Of a stretch of DNA of 64,000 nt, positions 1-10,296 are shown in pieces. The stretch comes from Amaurobius ferox (taxonomy: Eukaryota; Arthropoda; Arachnida; Araneae; Amaurobiidae). The notes under the pieces are model-generated. The model ran no database searches. It was not told the origin of the DNA and worked only from the letters and a program-made list of their open reading frames with translations. The stretch is from NCBI GenBank assembly GCA_951213105.1, contig OX578150.1, positions 19,942,022-20,006,021 on the forward strand, given 5' to 3'. Positions within the stretch are counted from its first letter, which is position 1. Each line of letters opens with the position of its first letter. The translations under genes and the position numbers were made by a program.

Positions 1-390
1 GTTCCAGACTAAACAAGGTACACTGGTCCTCCAGGTTGGGGGTTGGGAGTGAGGCATCCTGCCTCACCCTGTAAAATCCCATGGGGGTACACTTCTTTTG
101 TGGATACGGGTGTTGCAATCCCGAGGTACACTTGCAAACTTTTCTTCTTAGCTGCAGATAGCATCAATGCTGAACCCTTAGTAAACATCACTTCTGCTTC
201 ATGGACCCTAGTACCACCCTTTAGACTCTGCCGTAAAGTATACGCTTTGGGCTCGAGAATGGGATCATGTGGTTGTGTTGTGAAAAGGGCAAAGCGGTGT
301 GCATCTGTAGTATTGCTTTTAAGAAATGTTTGTAGTAAACGGTTCCAGAGGCTGAGTTCCTAGGTTGCGTTGGTTGGATGGCGCGATAAG
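1..390 (+). repeat. Repeat A, copy 1 (inverted copy of 9850-10260)
   Basis: This stretch matches the reverse complement of 9850-10260 over more than 300 bases, for example the block around 320-380 with 'cggttccagaggctgagt'. The copy at 9850-10260 lies directly upstream of the ORF1 of a minus-strand LINE, so the repeat is plausibly the LINE's 5' untranslated region. That is inference. Open frames here are short and not conserved between the two copies, so I call no gene. Confidence 0.6.
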
Positions 391-3191
391 GCTTTAGATT
401 AAAAAAAATCAACAGTAGCCAGTGGCCAGTGACCTCATAAAGCTCAGTGGCCACTTTGATGATGTTAGTGGCCATAATTTTGTACTCGATTTTGATCTCC
501 CCCCCCCCCAATTTTCTAACAATTTTTTTTTTTCCACGAACACATTCAATTTGCTCTAAGCATATATATATATATATATAATAATTATTTATTAATTATA
601 TAAATAAATAAAAATGAAAAGTAATAAAATAAGCTAAAAAAATTAGAAAAATCAAAAACATCTGAAAATAAGATATATTAATATTATGTTTTCAATTATA
701 TTTTTGCTAAAATTTTGTAACTTTAACCAGTTTGAAACTACGATTCGAGGGCCCTTATAATGGTGTATAGTGGCATTTTCGTTTATCCGTTTCTTCTATG
801 AATCTCTTGTTTAGTAAGAATTTTCATCTTTGCTGCATGTACATATTCTATTTTGCTTATACGGGTAATAGTCCTGTCTCCTGTTCTGACTCACTGGATG
901 GGTCTGGGAGTGTCGCTGTGAACGTTCGTACTGCCTCCTAGGTTGTATTTCGTCATGTTCATTCCGGTACTTCTAGATATTTATTATACTGTTGAGGTTG
1001 GTCACATATACATGTGGTGAAAGAAGAAGGATTCCTGCCACATGTTAATACAAATTTTCCTAATGCTTCTTATCTTCATTTTTTTATCTTATGGTGCCTC
1101 TAGTCCGAGTTTGGACATTTATAGTAATGTACTATTTTCCAATCTGAAACAGGCATTTGTTTGGGTTAAATAGAATTAAATACTCAGACCTGAAGATGAA
1201 TTTAATTCATTTTAATCTCCGAATTTAAGCCGGTGCTGATCTTTTCTATTATCGGCATTATGGTAGTGGTTTTGCTTCTATGGTGATGTTAATATTTCAA
1301 GATTACTTGAATTAATTATTTTTATTATTACTTCTTTCTAATATATATATATATATATATTTACAGGGTCCATTCTAGGATTTCAAAAGGGCAGGTTGCT
1401 GACTTTAAAAAAGGAGCACATTGCATACGAAAGGGCACAATTATAAATTTTAGCTAAAGAATGCATTGCATAATGTGGCCCACATGTAGTAAAAAAGATA
1501 CAGATAATTTATCTATTTCAAAACTTAAATTCAAAGCATAAAAAAAAAAAAAAATTAACAAAACAAAATTGCAAATATACAGAAAATTTTATAATTACAT
1601 ATCTCTTACTTTAAAATATATTCTTGATAAATTAATTTTTTTAACTGCACAAATTGAAGATAATAGTTAGAATCCTCATAATTTAGGCTGCTTACTTAAG
1701 ATCAGAAAAGTAGATAAAAATACTTAATTACTTATGCATCATTTTATATACACAAACATAAATTTTTATAATATAAGGGGGGTGGGGGCGGAGGATATTT
1801 ATAAGGGGTTCATAAAAGAACAATGATGGTTATAAATATTCATGTGTAATGCAAGTGCTAATACATTTCTTATTGATAGGAAATAATAAGGAACATTAAT
1901 TAAAGGGAAGGAATAAAACCCATTGTAAACAATGCCTGGTTTCAAAGCAGTCAGTCACTGGCTGGTAGGTTCATGATGAGGCCAATTGTTGACAACTGAA
2001 AAATGTGCGATTTTTTTTTTTTCAACTTGTTTGATGTTATGCAAAATTGTGTTTAAATATTTTATAATTAAAAAATTTACAGATATATTACCCATACTTA
2101 TTTACAGGTTTATTATATGGTAGACATAAGTAAAACAACAGATGATTTTTGATGAAGAGTATTAAGTAATAAAATATTAATGTAATACATTGAATCTATT
2201 TAGTTTCTAAACATCTATTATATTCATTAGGATGCAGCATTTTTAATTTTTAAGTAATTATGAGAATGCATAAAAATATACTAAAATATATGAGAATACT
2301 GCAACTTTAGAATCAAAAGGCTACAAACAAATATAACATGAAACACAAAACTGAAAATTAAAGAAAAGAAAAACACAACCAAAATGCATGTACTTTAACT
2401 GTTTGCAGAAAAACAAATTATTTCAGGACACTGTGTGAGACGTTAAGAATGAAACGTTTATCTTATTCTTCAAGTCATGAAAGTCCTTCTATTACTCAGA
2501 ACAAAATAACAGGTAAAATTTCACTCATACCTCATCTGACAAAGAATAATAATAATAAACTCAACAACATAAAAACTAGAAGGACAGGATTGCTACAAGT
2601 TCCTGGAAAATGGCAATTACAACAGCTAAGGACAATGCTTCATGCCCGTGTTCCAAGACAGCTGGGTCAGTTTGCCCTACAGAAATTTGAAAAAGAATTT
2701 TCATCAGAAATCAAAAGATTTCATTGTCAGTGCTCTTTTTATTAAACTAAATACTTTGTCTCTAGAAATTGTAAACACTGCTGTAGCAAAGCTCATACAC
2801 ATTGCATTGCTTGTTAATTTTTTTTTTTAGGAAGGGGGGGGGAGTCAATCTTATAAGACTCACACTCTGATAGAGAACATAGATTGGAACATATTTCGAG
2901 ATTTTGTAATCTATCTTTCTACAACAGGATTGTGTCTACCAAACAACTGAAAATATGACAGTGTTGACATGAAGGGCCGAGAAAGTTTCTTTATTTCAAA
3001 ACTGACTTACTGTCCTCTGTGTCCCTGTAGTGGGCAGAAACATATCTAACACTTTAGGTTCTAATCAATATTAAACATAATTTTCTTTACTTTTGGTTAT
3101 AGAATTCCTAGATAACTTTTTAAAAAGACATCATGACACATTTTCAATACATGAATAAAAATCTCTGGTTTAATAAAAATTTAATATTTAC
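391..3191. other. AT-rich non-coding stretch
   Basis: I see no supportable gene in this stretch. It holds TA microsatellites at 562-581 and 1341-1360, poly-A and poly-T runs, and a G-rich run near 1777-1791. It is probably intron sequence of the minus-strand Mthfsd gene, downstream of the exon at 3192-3282. I looked for the next Mthfsd exon here and did not find it. Confidence 0.5.
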
Positions 3192-3282
3192 CCTCAAGAG
3201 AGACTGCAACAGCACCTACTATAACCAAATCAATCTTATTTTTGCTCTCTAATGGAACTGTCATACTGTGACACTTAACACC
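3192..3282 (-). CDS. Mthfsd: Internal exon of Mthfsd (methenyltetrahydrofolate synthetase domain-containing protein)
   Basis: On the minus strand a T-rich tract ending in AG (3284-3283) is followed by a 91-base open exon and a GTAAAT donor (3191-3186). The exon starts in phase 0, ends after one base of a codon, and encodes 30 residues containing 'KIDLVIVGAVAVSLE'. This matches the conserved (V/I)DLVVVGSVAVSxKG core of animal MTHFSD proteins, which belong to the 5-formyltetrahydrofolate cyclo-ligase fold family. MTHFSD proteins usually also carry an RNA-binding domain and their exact role is unsettled. The exon lies only about 80 bases from the end of the truncated LINE at 3365. The following exon must lie left of the window or in sequence I could not recognise. 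Confidence 0.82.
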
Positions 3283-3368
3283 CTAAAAAAATTAACATAT
3301 TTAACTACAGACAAACATTCAAATAAAAGCAAAAGTTTATAAATATTTAATGAAGCAGAATGATATAT

Positions 3369-4056
3369 TTAGATTCCAGTACCTTGGTTCACAGGTGATC
3401 TGATTTGACTGTTAGAGAGAACAATGGGAAAATGGTCGCTATTGTGTAGATCTTTGTCGACTAAAAAGGACCAGTATGGAAGGACTGATGGGGAACAGAA
3501 AGCAAGACCGATAGTGTGGAATGTCTTGCTTGGTTGATGAAAGTAGGTATGTTCATTGCTATTTAATAGGCACAGGCTGTGATCACTAATACACTGTTCA
3601 ATTTGCTGTCCTCTGTGATTCATGTCACAACTACCCCAAAGAGGGTTGTGATCATTAAAATCACCCAATATTACGAATGGCGGAGGTAGTTGACCAATCA
3701 AATCATCAAGTTCCTTGTGATCAATATTATCATTTGGTGGAATATATATACAGCATATTGTAATCAATGTCTTAATATGGATATGAGCAGAAAACAGCTT
3801 GTAAGTTAGTGGTAAGTTGTACATTGGAGGTAGGATAGTCTTGGGAAATTAGCAAGGCTACTGCCCCAGAAACCCTACTGTTTTGATCAAAATCTTTTCG
3901 AATGCAAGTAAAATGTTTAAAATTTACACTATTGTTAAATTTTAAAAAGGTTTCTTGAAGACAGACACAAATGGGGTGATAAGTATTAATTAATGATTTA
4001 ACCTCAAACAACTTGGTCTGCAAACCACGGCAGTTCCAAGAAACTAAAGAAGCCAT
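3369..4056 (-). pseudogene. LINE ORF2, endonuclease domain only (frameshifted, 3' truncated)
   Basis: The frame starts at ATG 4056 with 'MASLVSWNCRGLQTK', the usual N-terminus of an apurinic-type endonuclease (EEP fold) in Jockey and R1 LINEs. It continues through an 'LQETF' motif, shifts frame near 3800, and resumes with 'YIPPND', 'LGDFNDHNPLWG' and 'DSDHFPIV'. These are the catalytic Asn/Asp/His motifs of the family, which nicks target DNA for reverse transcription. The frame ends at 3369 with no linker or reverse transcriptase. The start codon overlaps the ORF1 stop as TAATG. Confidence 0.85.
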
Positions 4057-4843
4057 TATGTAGGTTTTTTCTTTTTTGGTGAAAGAGAACTGTTCACCCT
4101 GGACCTATTGGATGAAGGTGGCAACACATCCGTCAACATTGTTTCGTCATCCGAAACACATAGTTGTACTGCATCATCAATATTGGCATCATTTTTTGCA
4201 TCTACTCTTTTTAATGATTTTCTAGGTGCAAGTTCGTCTTTCTCATTTTTTAATTTAGATTTTGGGTTGGATTTTTTTTTGTTCATTGTAGTATATGTTT
4301 CATTATCCCCACTGGTACTTGGTTTATTTGGCTGTGAAAGCTCTGGTCTAAAAGTTGCTAAGGGTATGGCAGATTTAGGTTTAAATTGAGTACTTGATGG
4401 GTTAGTAGGATTTGGACTGTCTTCGGGCACAGAGATAGGTTCAGTTTGTGTAGCAATAGATCTTTTCTCACATTGCGTGGCAACAGAAGTTGAGGATTTA
4501 GTGGCTACAGTGGCATAGGATACACCTTCAGGTGTACGTGCTGTTACTATTTTACGTGCTTCAGGGAAAGAAATATTATTATTGATTTTAACAGTTTGTA
4601 TTTCTTTTTCGATCTTCCATTTAGGGCACGATCGAGCATATGATGGGTGTTCACCATTACAATTAACACACTGAAATTTTTTGGAACAATTTTCAGATTC
4701 ATATTCGGGCTCAGCACATCGGGCACACGTTTCATATTTCCCTCTGCATGAATTTTTAGAATGTCCAAATCTTTGGCACTTAAAGCACCTTAATGGATTT
4801 GGAACGAAAGGATGGACTTTGCACATCAGATAGGCTGCTTTAA
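4056..4843 (-). pseudogene. LINE ORF1, 3' half (zinc-knuckle nucleic-acid-binding protein)
   Basis: This part encodes three cysteine-rich knuckles: CFKCQRFGHSKNSC, CARCAEPEYESENC and CVNCNGEHPSYARSC. After them come a Ser/Thr/Pro-rich tail and a lysine-rich end (PKKKKPT). It is the gag-like RNA-binding protein of Jockey/X-element LINEs. The frame continues perfectly from the 5' half at 9629-9026 once the TTAA element is removed: the joined codons read T-I-K-A-A-Y. The stop TAA (4058-4056) shares its last base with the ORF2 ATG. Confidence 0.85.
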
Positions 4844-5060
4844 GGCTCCTCATCACACAAAAAATATCCAGATTTCTTTCCGTCTGAGATCGGACCAAAT
4901 AGTTTACTTTCCTCCACAGGAGGACCGGCAGCTTCCAGGAACTGTGTGTGTTATGTTTAAAGTACCTTGCTGTGACAGAAAGTTATTAGTGTCAAATTCC
5001 CGTGCCTGGAGATCTTCCCCTTACCATTGTATGTGTCCCCAGAGTACTATATCACTTTGA

Positions 5061-6560
5061 GCACGCGCCTTCACCCGTCACCTCCGATGATGAGACCAAC
5101 ACACAAGGCCACAGGAAAGGGGAAAATGCATTCAGCAAGGTGGTGGAATATTGAATAAGAGCCATCGTTGATTATTTTGCGTGCTAGTAAAATCTTTGTT
5201 TTAAAAAACTACAGAGGAAATAATTATTTTTTATTACAAATATTTTACAGTTTGTAATCCATTTTGAACATGAAATGGGATAGCATTCTATATCACCATG
5301 ACTAGAGGCATAATAATAAATATTAATAATACTACTACTAATAATAATAATAACTTCCTATTTATGCAATTAGGGATTGCAATCTCGGATGTTTTTACAA
5401 TCTCGGGATTTCGGGAATAGAAATTTTTCTAATCCCAATATCTGACAGAATTGGTAATTTAATATTACTTTTAAAATAAACCCTAATTTATGTTCTTAAG
5501 TTTCAATTTTCACGTAAACGACAAAGTTTTAGACCATTTCATGCAATAAACTCGACATTCGTCCTAGGATTCAAAATATAGCAGACTTCGAACAAGAGGA
5601 ATTTAAATTGTGGATGGATGTACAAATATGATAAATTCCCCCATATTATTATACGCTTGAAAATTTTATAATTTGAAAAATTGGTCATGATAGAAAGAGA
5701 ATGATATTGAGGACTAGAGCCATGTACTTCGACGTGAGAAGCCAGCGATGTAAAATCATCATTGCTGTAGCTAGGGGTAATTATACACATCTTTTGAAAA
5801 AATTTCGATTCTTAATTAAATAGTTTATTTTAGGTATGATACATAGGACAGGAGAAATAAAAAGTATATTTGAATTTTTATTAACAATAGTAAAATAAAT
5901 CACACCAATCTTACTTCAACATCATATTTAAATTTATTACAAACAAGGATCACATTTGAGAAAATGTGTCAAACAAATCAAATATTTCTTCACTTTCCAA
6001 CATAGTTGTAACGTGTTTATGACTTTGTCATTCTGTTTGTCCGTTTGCATGATAACTGCCGTAAAAATGACTTTATCAAAATGAAATTTTAGTATATTGT
6101 TGAGATGGTCCGTGGGATATACAGGAATGAAAATTAGTTTCAGATTTAACCCGGATTGAAGAAATGGAATAAATGCTTCGAATATTTTAGGCAATATTCT
6201 AATTATCATGTGAAATATGTAAAAAAAAAATTTCAACAAAATGTGTTCGGCAGTTTTTAAAATAAAAATTGAAATAATAATTACAACAGAGGAATCGTTT
6301 GAAAGTGAATTAAAATTTAAACTCTGAATTTGATGGGAGATTTTTTGCGCTAATTAGTCACTTTCTGAAAACATGAATTGTTTGAAACATGATTTAAATG
6401 GGAAATCTATCTCCATGGTTTATTTTAAACAAGCTTTTACTGAACAATGAAAAGTATAAAGAAATCAAAATGGTTATTTAATTTCGCATTTTATGACGAA
6501 GATTCTATCTGATACCATGTTGCTCGGCAACGGAATGAAATTAGTGTGTTGTTAATATTT
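5061..6560. other. Interior of the TTAA element, no gene recognised
   Basis: This part is AT-rich, with an ATT/AAT-rich run near 5312-5352. The open frame of about 80 codons at 5790-5539 (minus) has no family resemblance that I can see, and the frame at 6239-5937 is low-complexity. No transposase motif was found. Confidence 0.4.
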
Positions 6561-6564
6561 ATTA

Positions 6565-6915
6565 TTATTACTTTCCTTATATACATAATGTATAAGGAAA
6601 GTATTGTGACGGGGTCGAAAATTCGAATTCGAGTTTTCGACGGGAGAACACGTTTCAAGCATCCCTGATCACGAATCAAACGTTTTTGAGGTGATGTGTG
6701 TGTGTGTGTGTCAGTGGGTCTGTGGAGACGATAACCGACGAACGAATGGACCGATTCGAACGAAATTTGGTACAAAAATCACAATCCGTAAACACTGGAA
6801 GCCTATTGTTTTTATACGCAATCGAATGTTCAGAACCCACATAAATTTTCGAGTGAAATTTTGAAAAAATCGTCAAAAAATCAAAACCGCTAATAAAGTT
6901 ACGCAAATAGACATT
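6565..6915 (+). repeat. Repeat C, copy 1 (dispersed repeat with GT microsatellite)
   Basis: This block contains 'gaaagtattgtgac', 'cgaattcgag', a (GT)n run, 'gacgaacgaatggaccgat' and 'tcgaacgaaattt'. The same order of words recurs at 14545-15000 (plus) and, reverse-complemented, at 18230-18560. No protein is encoded. It is probably a non-autonomous element or a LINE/Helitron tail, but its class is unknown to me. Confidence 0.7.
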
Positions 6916-7251
6916 TCTTATGTGATTTTTCCTTAGAAAATGATTGACATAAATTTTAGAACGCTAACATGAACCGTTCTCGAGATATTGCGCATTTTTC
7001 AAAAAAATTATCATAAAGTTATACAAAATAAAAAAAAATATATTTCCTATTGATAAACATGTTCACTTTTCACATGTAATACCATGCGATAAATTTTTGA
7101 TATATATATTGACAAATGTAACTAGTTGAATTGAACAAATTGTATATAAAATGTATAAATAAAAAGCATCATAATTTAAAAAATGTACAGACTATACTAT
7201 AACCTCAGAGCTGTTGAAAGACGGGCATATAAAAAACAATTTTTTAGTACT

Positions 7252-7543
7252 CTCATAGATAAAAAAAAAATTGCAACAAATGACATTTGTATGAAATATG
7301 GAATAACTTTCAGTACTTATTCACGTGTGCAATGAACCCTGGATATACTAAAAATCATTGAATGATAGTGAACTGAAGTAATATACAAAAAACAAGGCTC
7401 ATAGATAAAAAAAAAATTGCAACAAATGACATTTGTATGAAATATGGAATAACTTTCAGTACTTATTCACGTGTGCAATGAACCCTGGATATACTAAAAA
7501 TCATTGAATGATAGTGAACTGAAGTAATATACAAAAAACAAGG
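7252..7543. repeat. Perfect 146-bp tandem duplication
   Basis: Positions 7252-7397 and 7398-7543 are, as far as I can read, identical 146-base copies starting 'ctcatagat' and ending 'aaaaaacaagg'. No divergence is visible, so the duplication is recent or is an assembly artefact. It lies within the TTAA element, 3' of the nuclease gene. Confidence 0.9.
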
Positions 7544-7648
7544 CAATAATGTATATGGGGAAAATGTAAGTTGTACTTTGTTGTAAAAAGCAGAGTAACT
7601 TGAGGAACGTAATATTTGTCAAACAGATGCAGTTTTTTTTTTTTACTT

Positions 7649-8290
7649 TCAATTTTCTTGATCCTTATCTAATTTTATTTTTTTCGAATTCCTTTTCTTT
7701 TCCATGGCATCTAAAATATATGACGGATCTCGAATAGGCATTGATCGGGTGTGCCGCGGGTCTAAAATTTCAGGCAACAGGCAGTCGTAATAAAATTTAG
7801 TGATTTTCTCTTCCATTTCTTTTTCCCAAAATCTGTCATCGCGCTCAATTTTTTCAACTTTTATACCTAATGGAGTCCAAACGGCAAATAAACAATATTT
7901 CATTTCTGTTATATGTAATTGGCCTTGAACCTGGAAAAAATAGGAATGCTTTTTATTGATTCCGGTTATAACAGATTTACTTTTATCTGTCGTCCAAAAG
8001 GTAAATTTTTTCTGCAAGATTACTTCATTTGGAAATAAATCTTTGCAAAATGAAGGACATTTTACTTCAATGATGCAGTCTTCATTTTCTATTATACCGT
8101 CAGGTGTGGCCCCCCAAAAATGTAGATTTTTATCTATAAACAAGCCGCATTCTGAAATTTTAATAGCAGCATGTGTTTCTAGTGCCCTTATTGCATCTTT
8201 TTCATGCAGCCGACTGTATCGAATACCAGGTGTATCTATATTATAATACAAAACACTTTTAACAATATTTGCACAAATTGAAATTACAGC
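7649..8290 (-). CDS. YqaJ/lambda-exonuclease-type nuclease (3' terminal exon)
   Basis: The minus-strand frame carries 'GATPDGIIENEDCIIEVKCP' followed by 'FFQVQGQL'. This is the PD-(D/E)XK nuclease signature of YqaJ-type exonucleases: a metal-binding Asp in PDG, Glu and Lys in EVK, and the QxQxQL helix. Upstream the frame stays open through 'ICANIVKSVLYYN' to an AG at 8292-8291, a possible splice acceptor, so earlier exons may exist. The C-terminus is basic and ends at a TAA at 7649-7651. The frame is undamaged for about 210 codons. Such nucleases occur as accessory proteins of some eukaryotic DNA transposons (I recall ISL2EU elements). Its position inside the TTAA element suggests that role, but a domesticated or viral source is possible. 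Confidence 0.75.
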   Translation of the reverse strand, partial: AVISICANIVKSVLYYNIDTPGIRYSRLHEKDAIRALETHAAIKISECGLFIDKNLHFWGATPDGIIENEDCIIEVKCPSFCKDLFPNEVILQKKFTFWTTDKSKSVITGINKKHSYFFQVQGQLHITEMKYCLFAVWTPLGIKVEKIERDDRFWEKEMEEKITKFYYDCLLPEILDPRHTRSMPIRDPSYILDAMEKKRNSKKIKLDKDQEN

Positions 8291-9025
8291 TGAATATTAT
8301 TAAATAGTGATTGGTAAAACTAGCTAATTCGAGAATGAAGAAAGAGATGCTCTATATCGAGTAAGCATACTGAAATAAAAAGGTCCAGTCTCTAAACCGT
8401 TCTCCACTCCTAACTCGAAATGCCTTTCCACGTAACGTGAGAACAATTTTCACCCTCTACCCTTCTTCCTTTCATGACCGGCGGGATTAGTTCTGCCCCT
8501 TATCCTCCTCCTGACAAGAAGAAATCCCGCCGCCTTCGAATAAACGCCCATAAACAACGTCTCCCCACGGGAGTCCTGTCAACCCCTGAAGGAGATAAGA
8601 AAGGGGGGGAAAGCAAAATACAATTTTTTTCAGATCAATATTTGCTTCAATTAAAAGTTGCTGGAAATCTATTTATGATAGCACAAAAATTTAAGCATCT
8701 ATCGAAAGCTAGAATTCTATTCATGGGAATTGCGTTTTTCAAATACGAGTATTATGAAATGCAAATTGATAAAAGACGGTTAAACTTTTAGTTTTGACTT
8801 TTCTTAGTGACTCTCAACTTCAATAAATTGTTAAAAATACTTAACAACAATTTAAACAAAAAGTAAAATCTAGAAGCCAACTTCAATATCTCTAGCTTTG
8901 AGATCCTGAAAACAAAATTGAAATAGGTTGATTTTTGGAGGAGCTATGCCATCTAGCAATAGCACTAAAACGGCCATAGATTAACATGGAAGGTGAAGAT
9001 TGAAGCTTGCGACTGATGAGGCCCC

Positions 9026-9629
9026 TTAATGGTTTTTGGTAAATCTGGCGAGTTAAAGGTAAGTATGAGGTGTTTAGTTGGTAAGACTTTCCCTTCTCTA
9101 GGAATGTTGATACGTCTTACAGCACACACATTTTGGTCAATTAAATTGTTCAAAATTTCTTCCTCACTGTCATAAATCAGATCTGATTCGGAAATTACGC
9201 CTCTAGAATAATTAAGTGACATATGTATGTTTACTGTGATCTTGAAACTTCCAATATGGGTCATTTTCATTATGTTTGTTGCTTGAGTATTTGTGGTAAC
9301 TTGGACCAAAAGGTCACCGGATCTTAGTTTATTAACATTTTTTGCATCACCTACATAGGCAGCTATATTTTTTGAATCAAAAAAGGTGAACAATTTGCAA
9401 AAGTTCCTTCAGACTTCTTTATGATGAAATATCTAGCTTTTGAGGCATTACCTGATGTTACACAACTTTGTCCCATGCCTCTGGGAGTCACATCTTTTGG
9501 CTTTGAGGATTCAGTAATCTCAACCCTCTCAGCCCAATCCATGCGTGATATATTTGGCAGAACAGCATTGTTCTCATCTGAAAAAGAGCATGAAGAACCC
9601 GAGGCCAAAAGCATTCTCAAATTCTCCAT
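9026..9629 (-). pseudogene. LINE ORF1, 5' half
   Basis: The likely start is ATG 9629-9627 (MENLRM); the longer upstream frame starts only at a TTG. The protein runs through 'NCSPFLIQK', then loses frame by one base in an A-run near 9370, and continues with 'VNKLRSGDLLVQV' and 'PTKHLILTF'. This is the RRM-like region that precedes the zinc knuckles in Jockey-type ORF1 proteins. It joins the 3' half at the TTAA site. Confidence 0.8.
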
Positions 9630-10296
9630 GCTTGTAACCACTAATAAAAAACCACGGTTTACTTCCAGATCGATCGGAGCCCCCGCCAGGCTCCATCTCC
9701 CCACACTTTTATAACGTGCCAAGTGTAACCGCCGGAGTCATTCACAAAGCTAGATGATGGAGAGCGGGCCATAACGTGCACCTGGTGCACAGGGCCCAAG
9801 GACCAACAAAGATCCATGGGGGATTTCTAGATATGAAACACTCTCCACCATCTAACCAACACAACCAAGGGACTCACCTCTGGAACCGTTTACTGCAAAC
9901 GTTTCTTAAAAGCAAAACTACTGATGCACGCAGCTCTACCCCTTTCGCATCACACCCACATGAACCCATTCCCGAGCCCAAACGGTGTACCTTACGGCAG
10001 AGGCCGAAGAGTGGTACTAGCACCCATAGAGCAGATGTGATGTTTCCTAAGGGCTCGGCATTGATGACACCAGCAGCTGAGAGGGACAAGAAACACAAAA
10101 CACAAAAGGAGAACAAAACAAAAAGAAGGGGAAAGGAGGATAGACAAAAAATGAGAAAGAAAAAGAAAGAGAGAGAAAGGAAAAAGGAAAGAAAAGCCTT
10201 GCTAAGGTACCTTGGGATTGCAACACCCGTATTCACTAAAGAAGTGAACCCCTGAGGGGATAAATTAGTATGGATTAAAAACACGTGTATAATTTT
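9630..10296 (-). repeat. Repeat A, copy 2 / probable 5' region of the LINE
   Basis: Positions 9850-10260 match 1-390 in inverted orientation. The block lies directly upstream of the ORF1 start on the same strand, consistent with a 5' UTR or internal promoter. Unlike copy 1, it contains a purine expansion of about 120 bases (10078-10198: a/g-rich with a few c and t). The lysine-rich open frame over this tract is a product of base composition. Confidence 0.55.

Larger units (their letters stand above)
4844..9025 (-). mobile_element. TTAA-flanked DNA element carrying a YqaJ-type nuclease gene
   Basis: The element sits between two TTAA copies (4840-4843 and 9026-9029). Its ends are inverted: the left reads ggctcctcatca and the right, reverse-complemented, reads ggggcctcatca. 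Removing it with one TTAA restores the LINE ORF1 frame exactly, which shows it is an insertion. TTAA targets are typical of piggyBac and Kolobok elements. I see no transposase inside. The recognisable gene is the nuclease at 7649-8290. The interior also holds a Repeat C copy and a 146-bp tandem duplication. The assignment to a superfamily is open. Confidence 0.78.
3365..10296 (-). mobile_element. LINE-1copy: Jockey-like non-LTR retrotransposon, interrupted by a TTAA element
   Basis: Read on the minus strand, this element runs from a 5' region (10296-9630) through ORF1 (9629-9026, then 4839-4056) into the endonuclease part of ORF2 (4056-3369). It then breaks off at about 3365, before any reverse transcriptase. 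Positions 4844-9025 belong to a later DNA-element insertion. Losing the 3' end rather than the 5' end is unusual for a LINE and suggests a later deletion. Its 5' end abuts a second copy (10297-12166) that is cut at its own 3' end, so the two lie head to tail. 'LINE-1copy' is only a label here and does not mean mammalian L1. Confidence 0.8.

Noticed and set aside
2449..2745. 98-codon open frame with a nearby acceptor-like and donor-like sequence
   Set aside because: A second overlapping frame is equally open, no family pattern is visible, and no matching neighbour exon was found.
8474..8791. 105-codon plus-strand frame starting with a Pro-rich segment
   Set aside because: It lies upstream of the nuclease gene on the opposite strand, with a G-run inside and no recognisable motif.
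9776..10255. 159-codon lysine-rich open frame
   Set aside because: It lies in Repeat A and its length depends on a purine expansion missing from the other copy.
1..10260. The inverted pair of Repeat A as ends of one giant transposon
   Set aside because: A host exon lies between them and one copy is better explained as the 5' region of the LINE.
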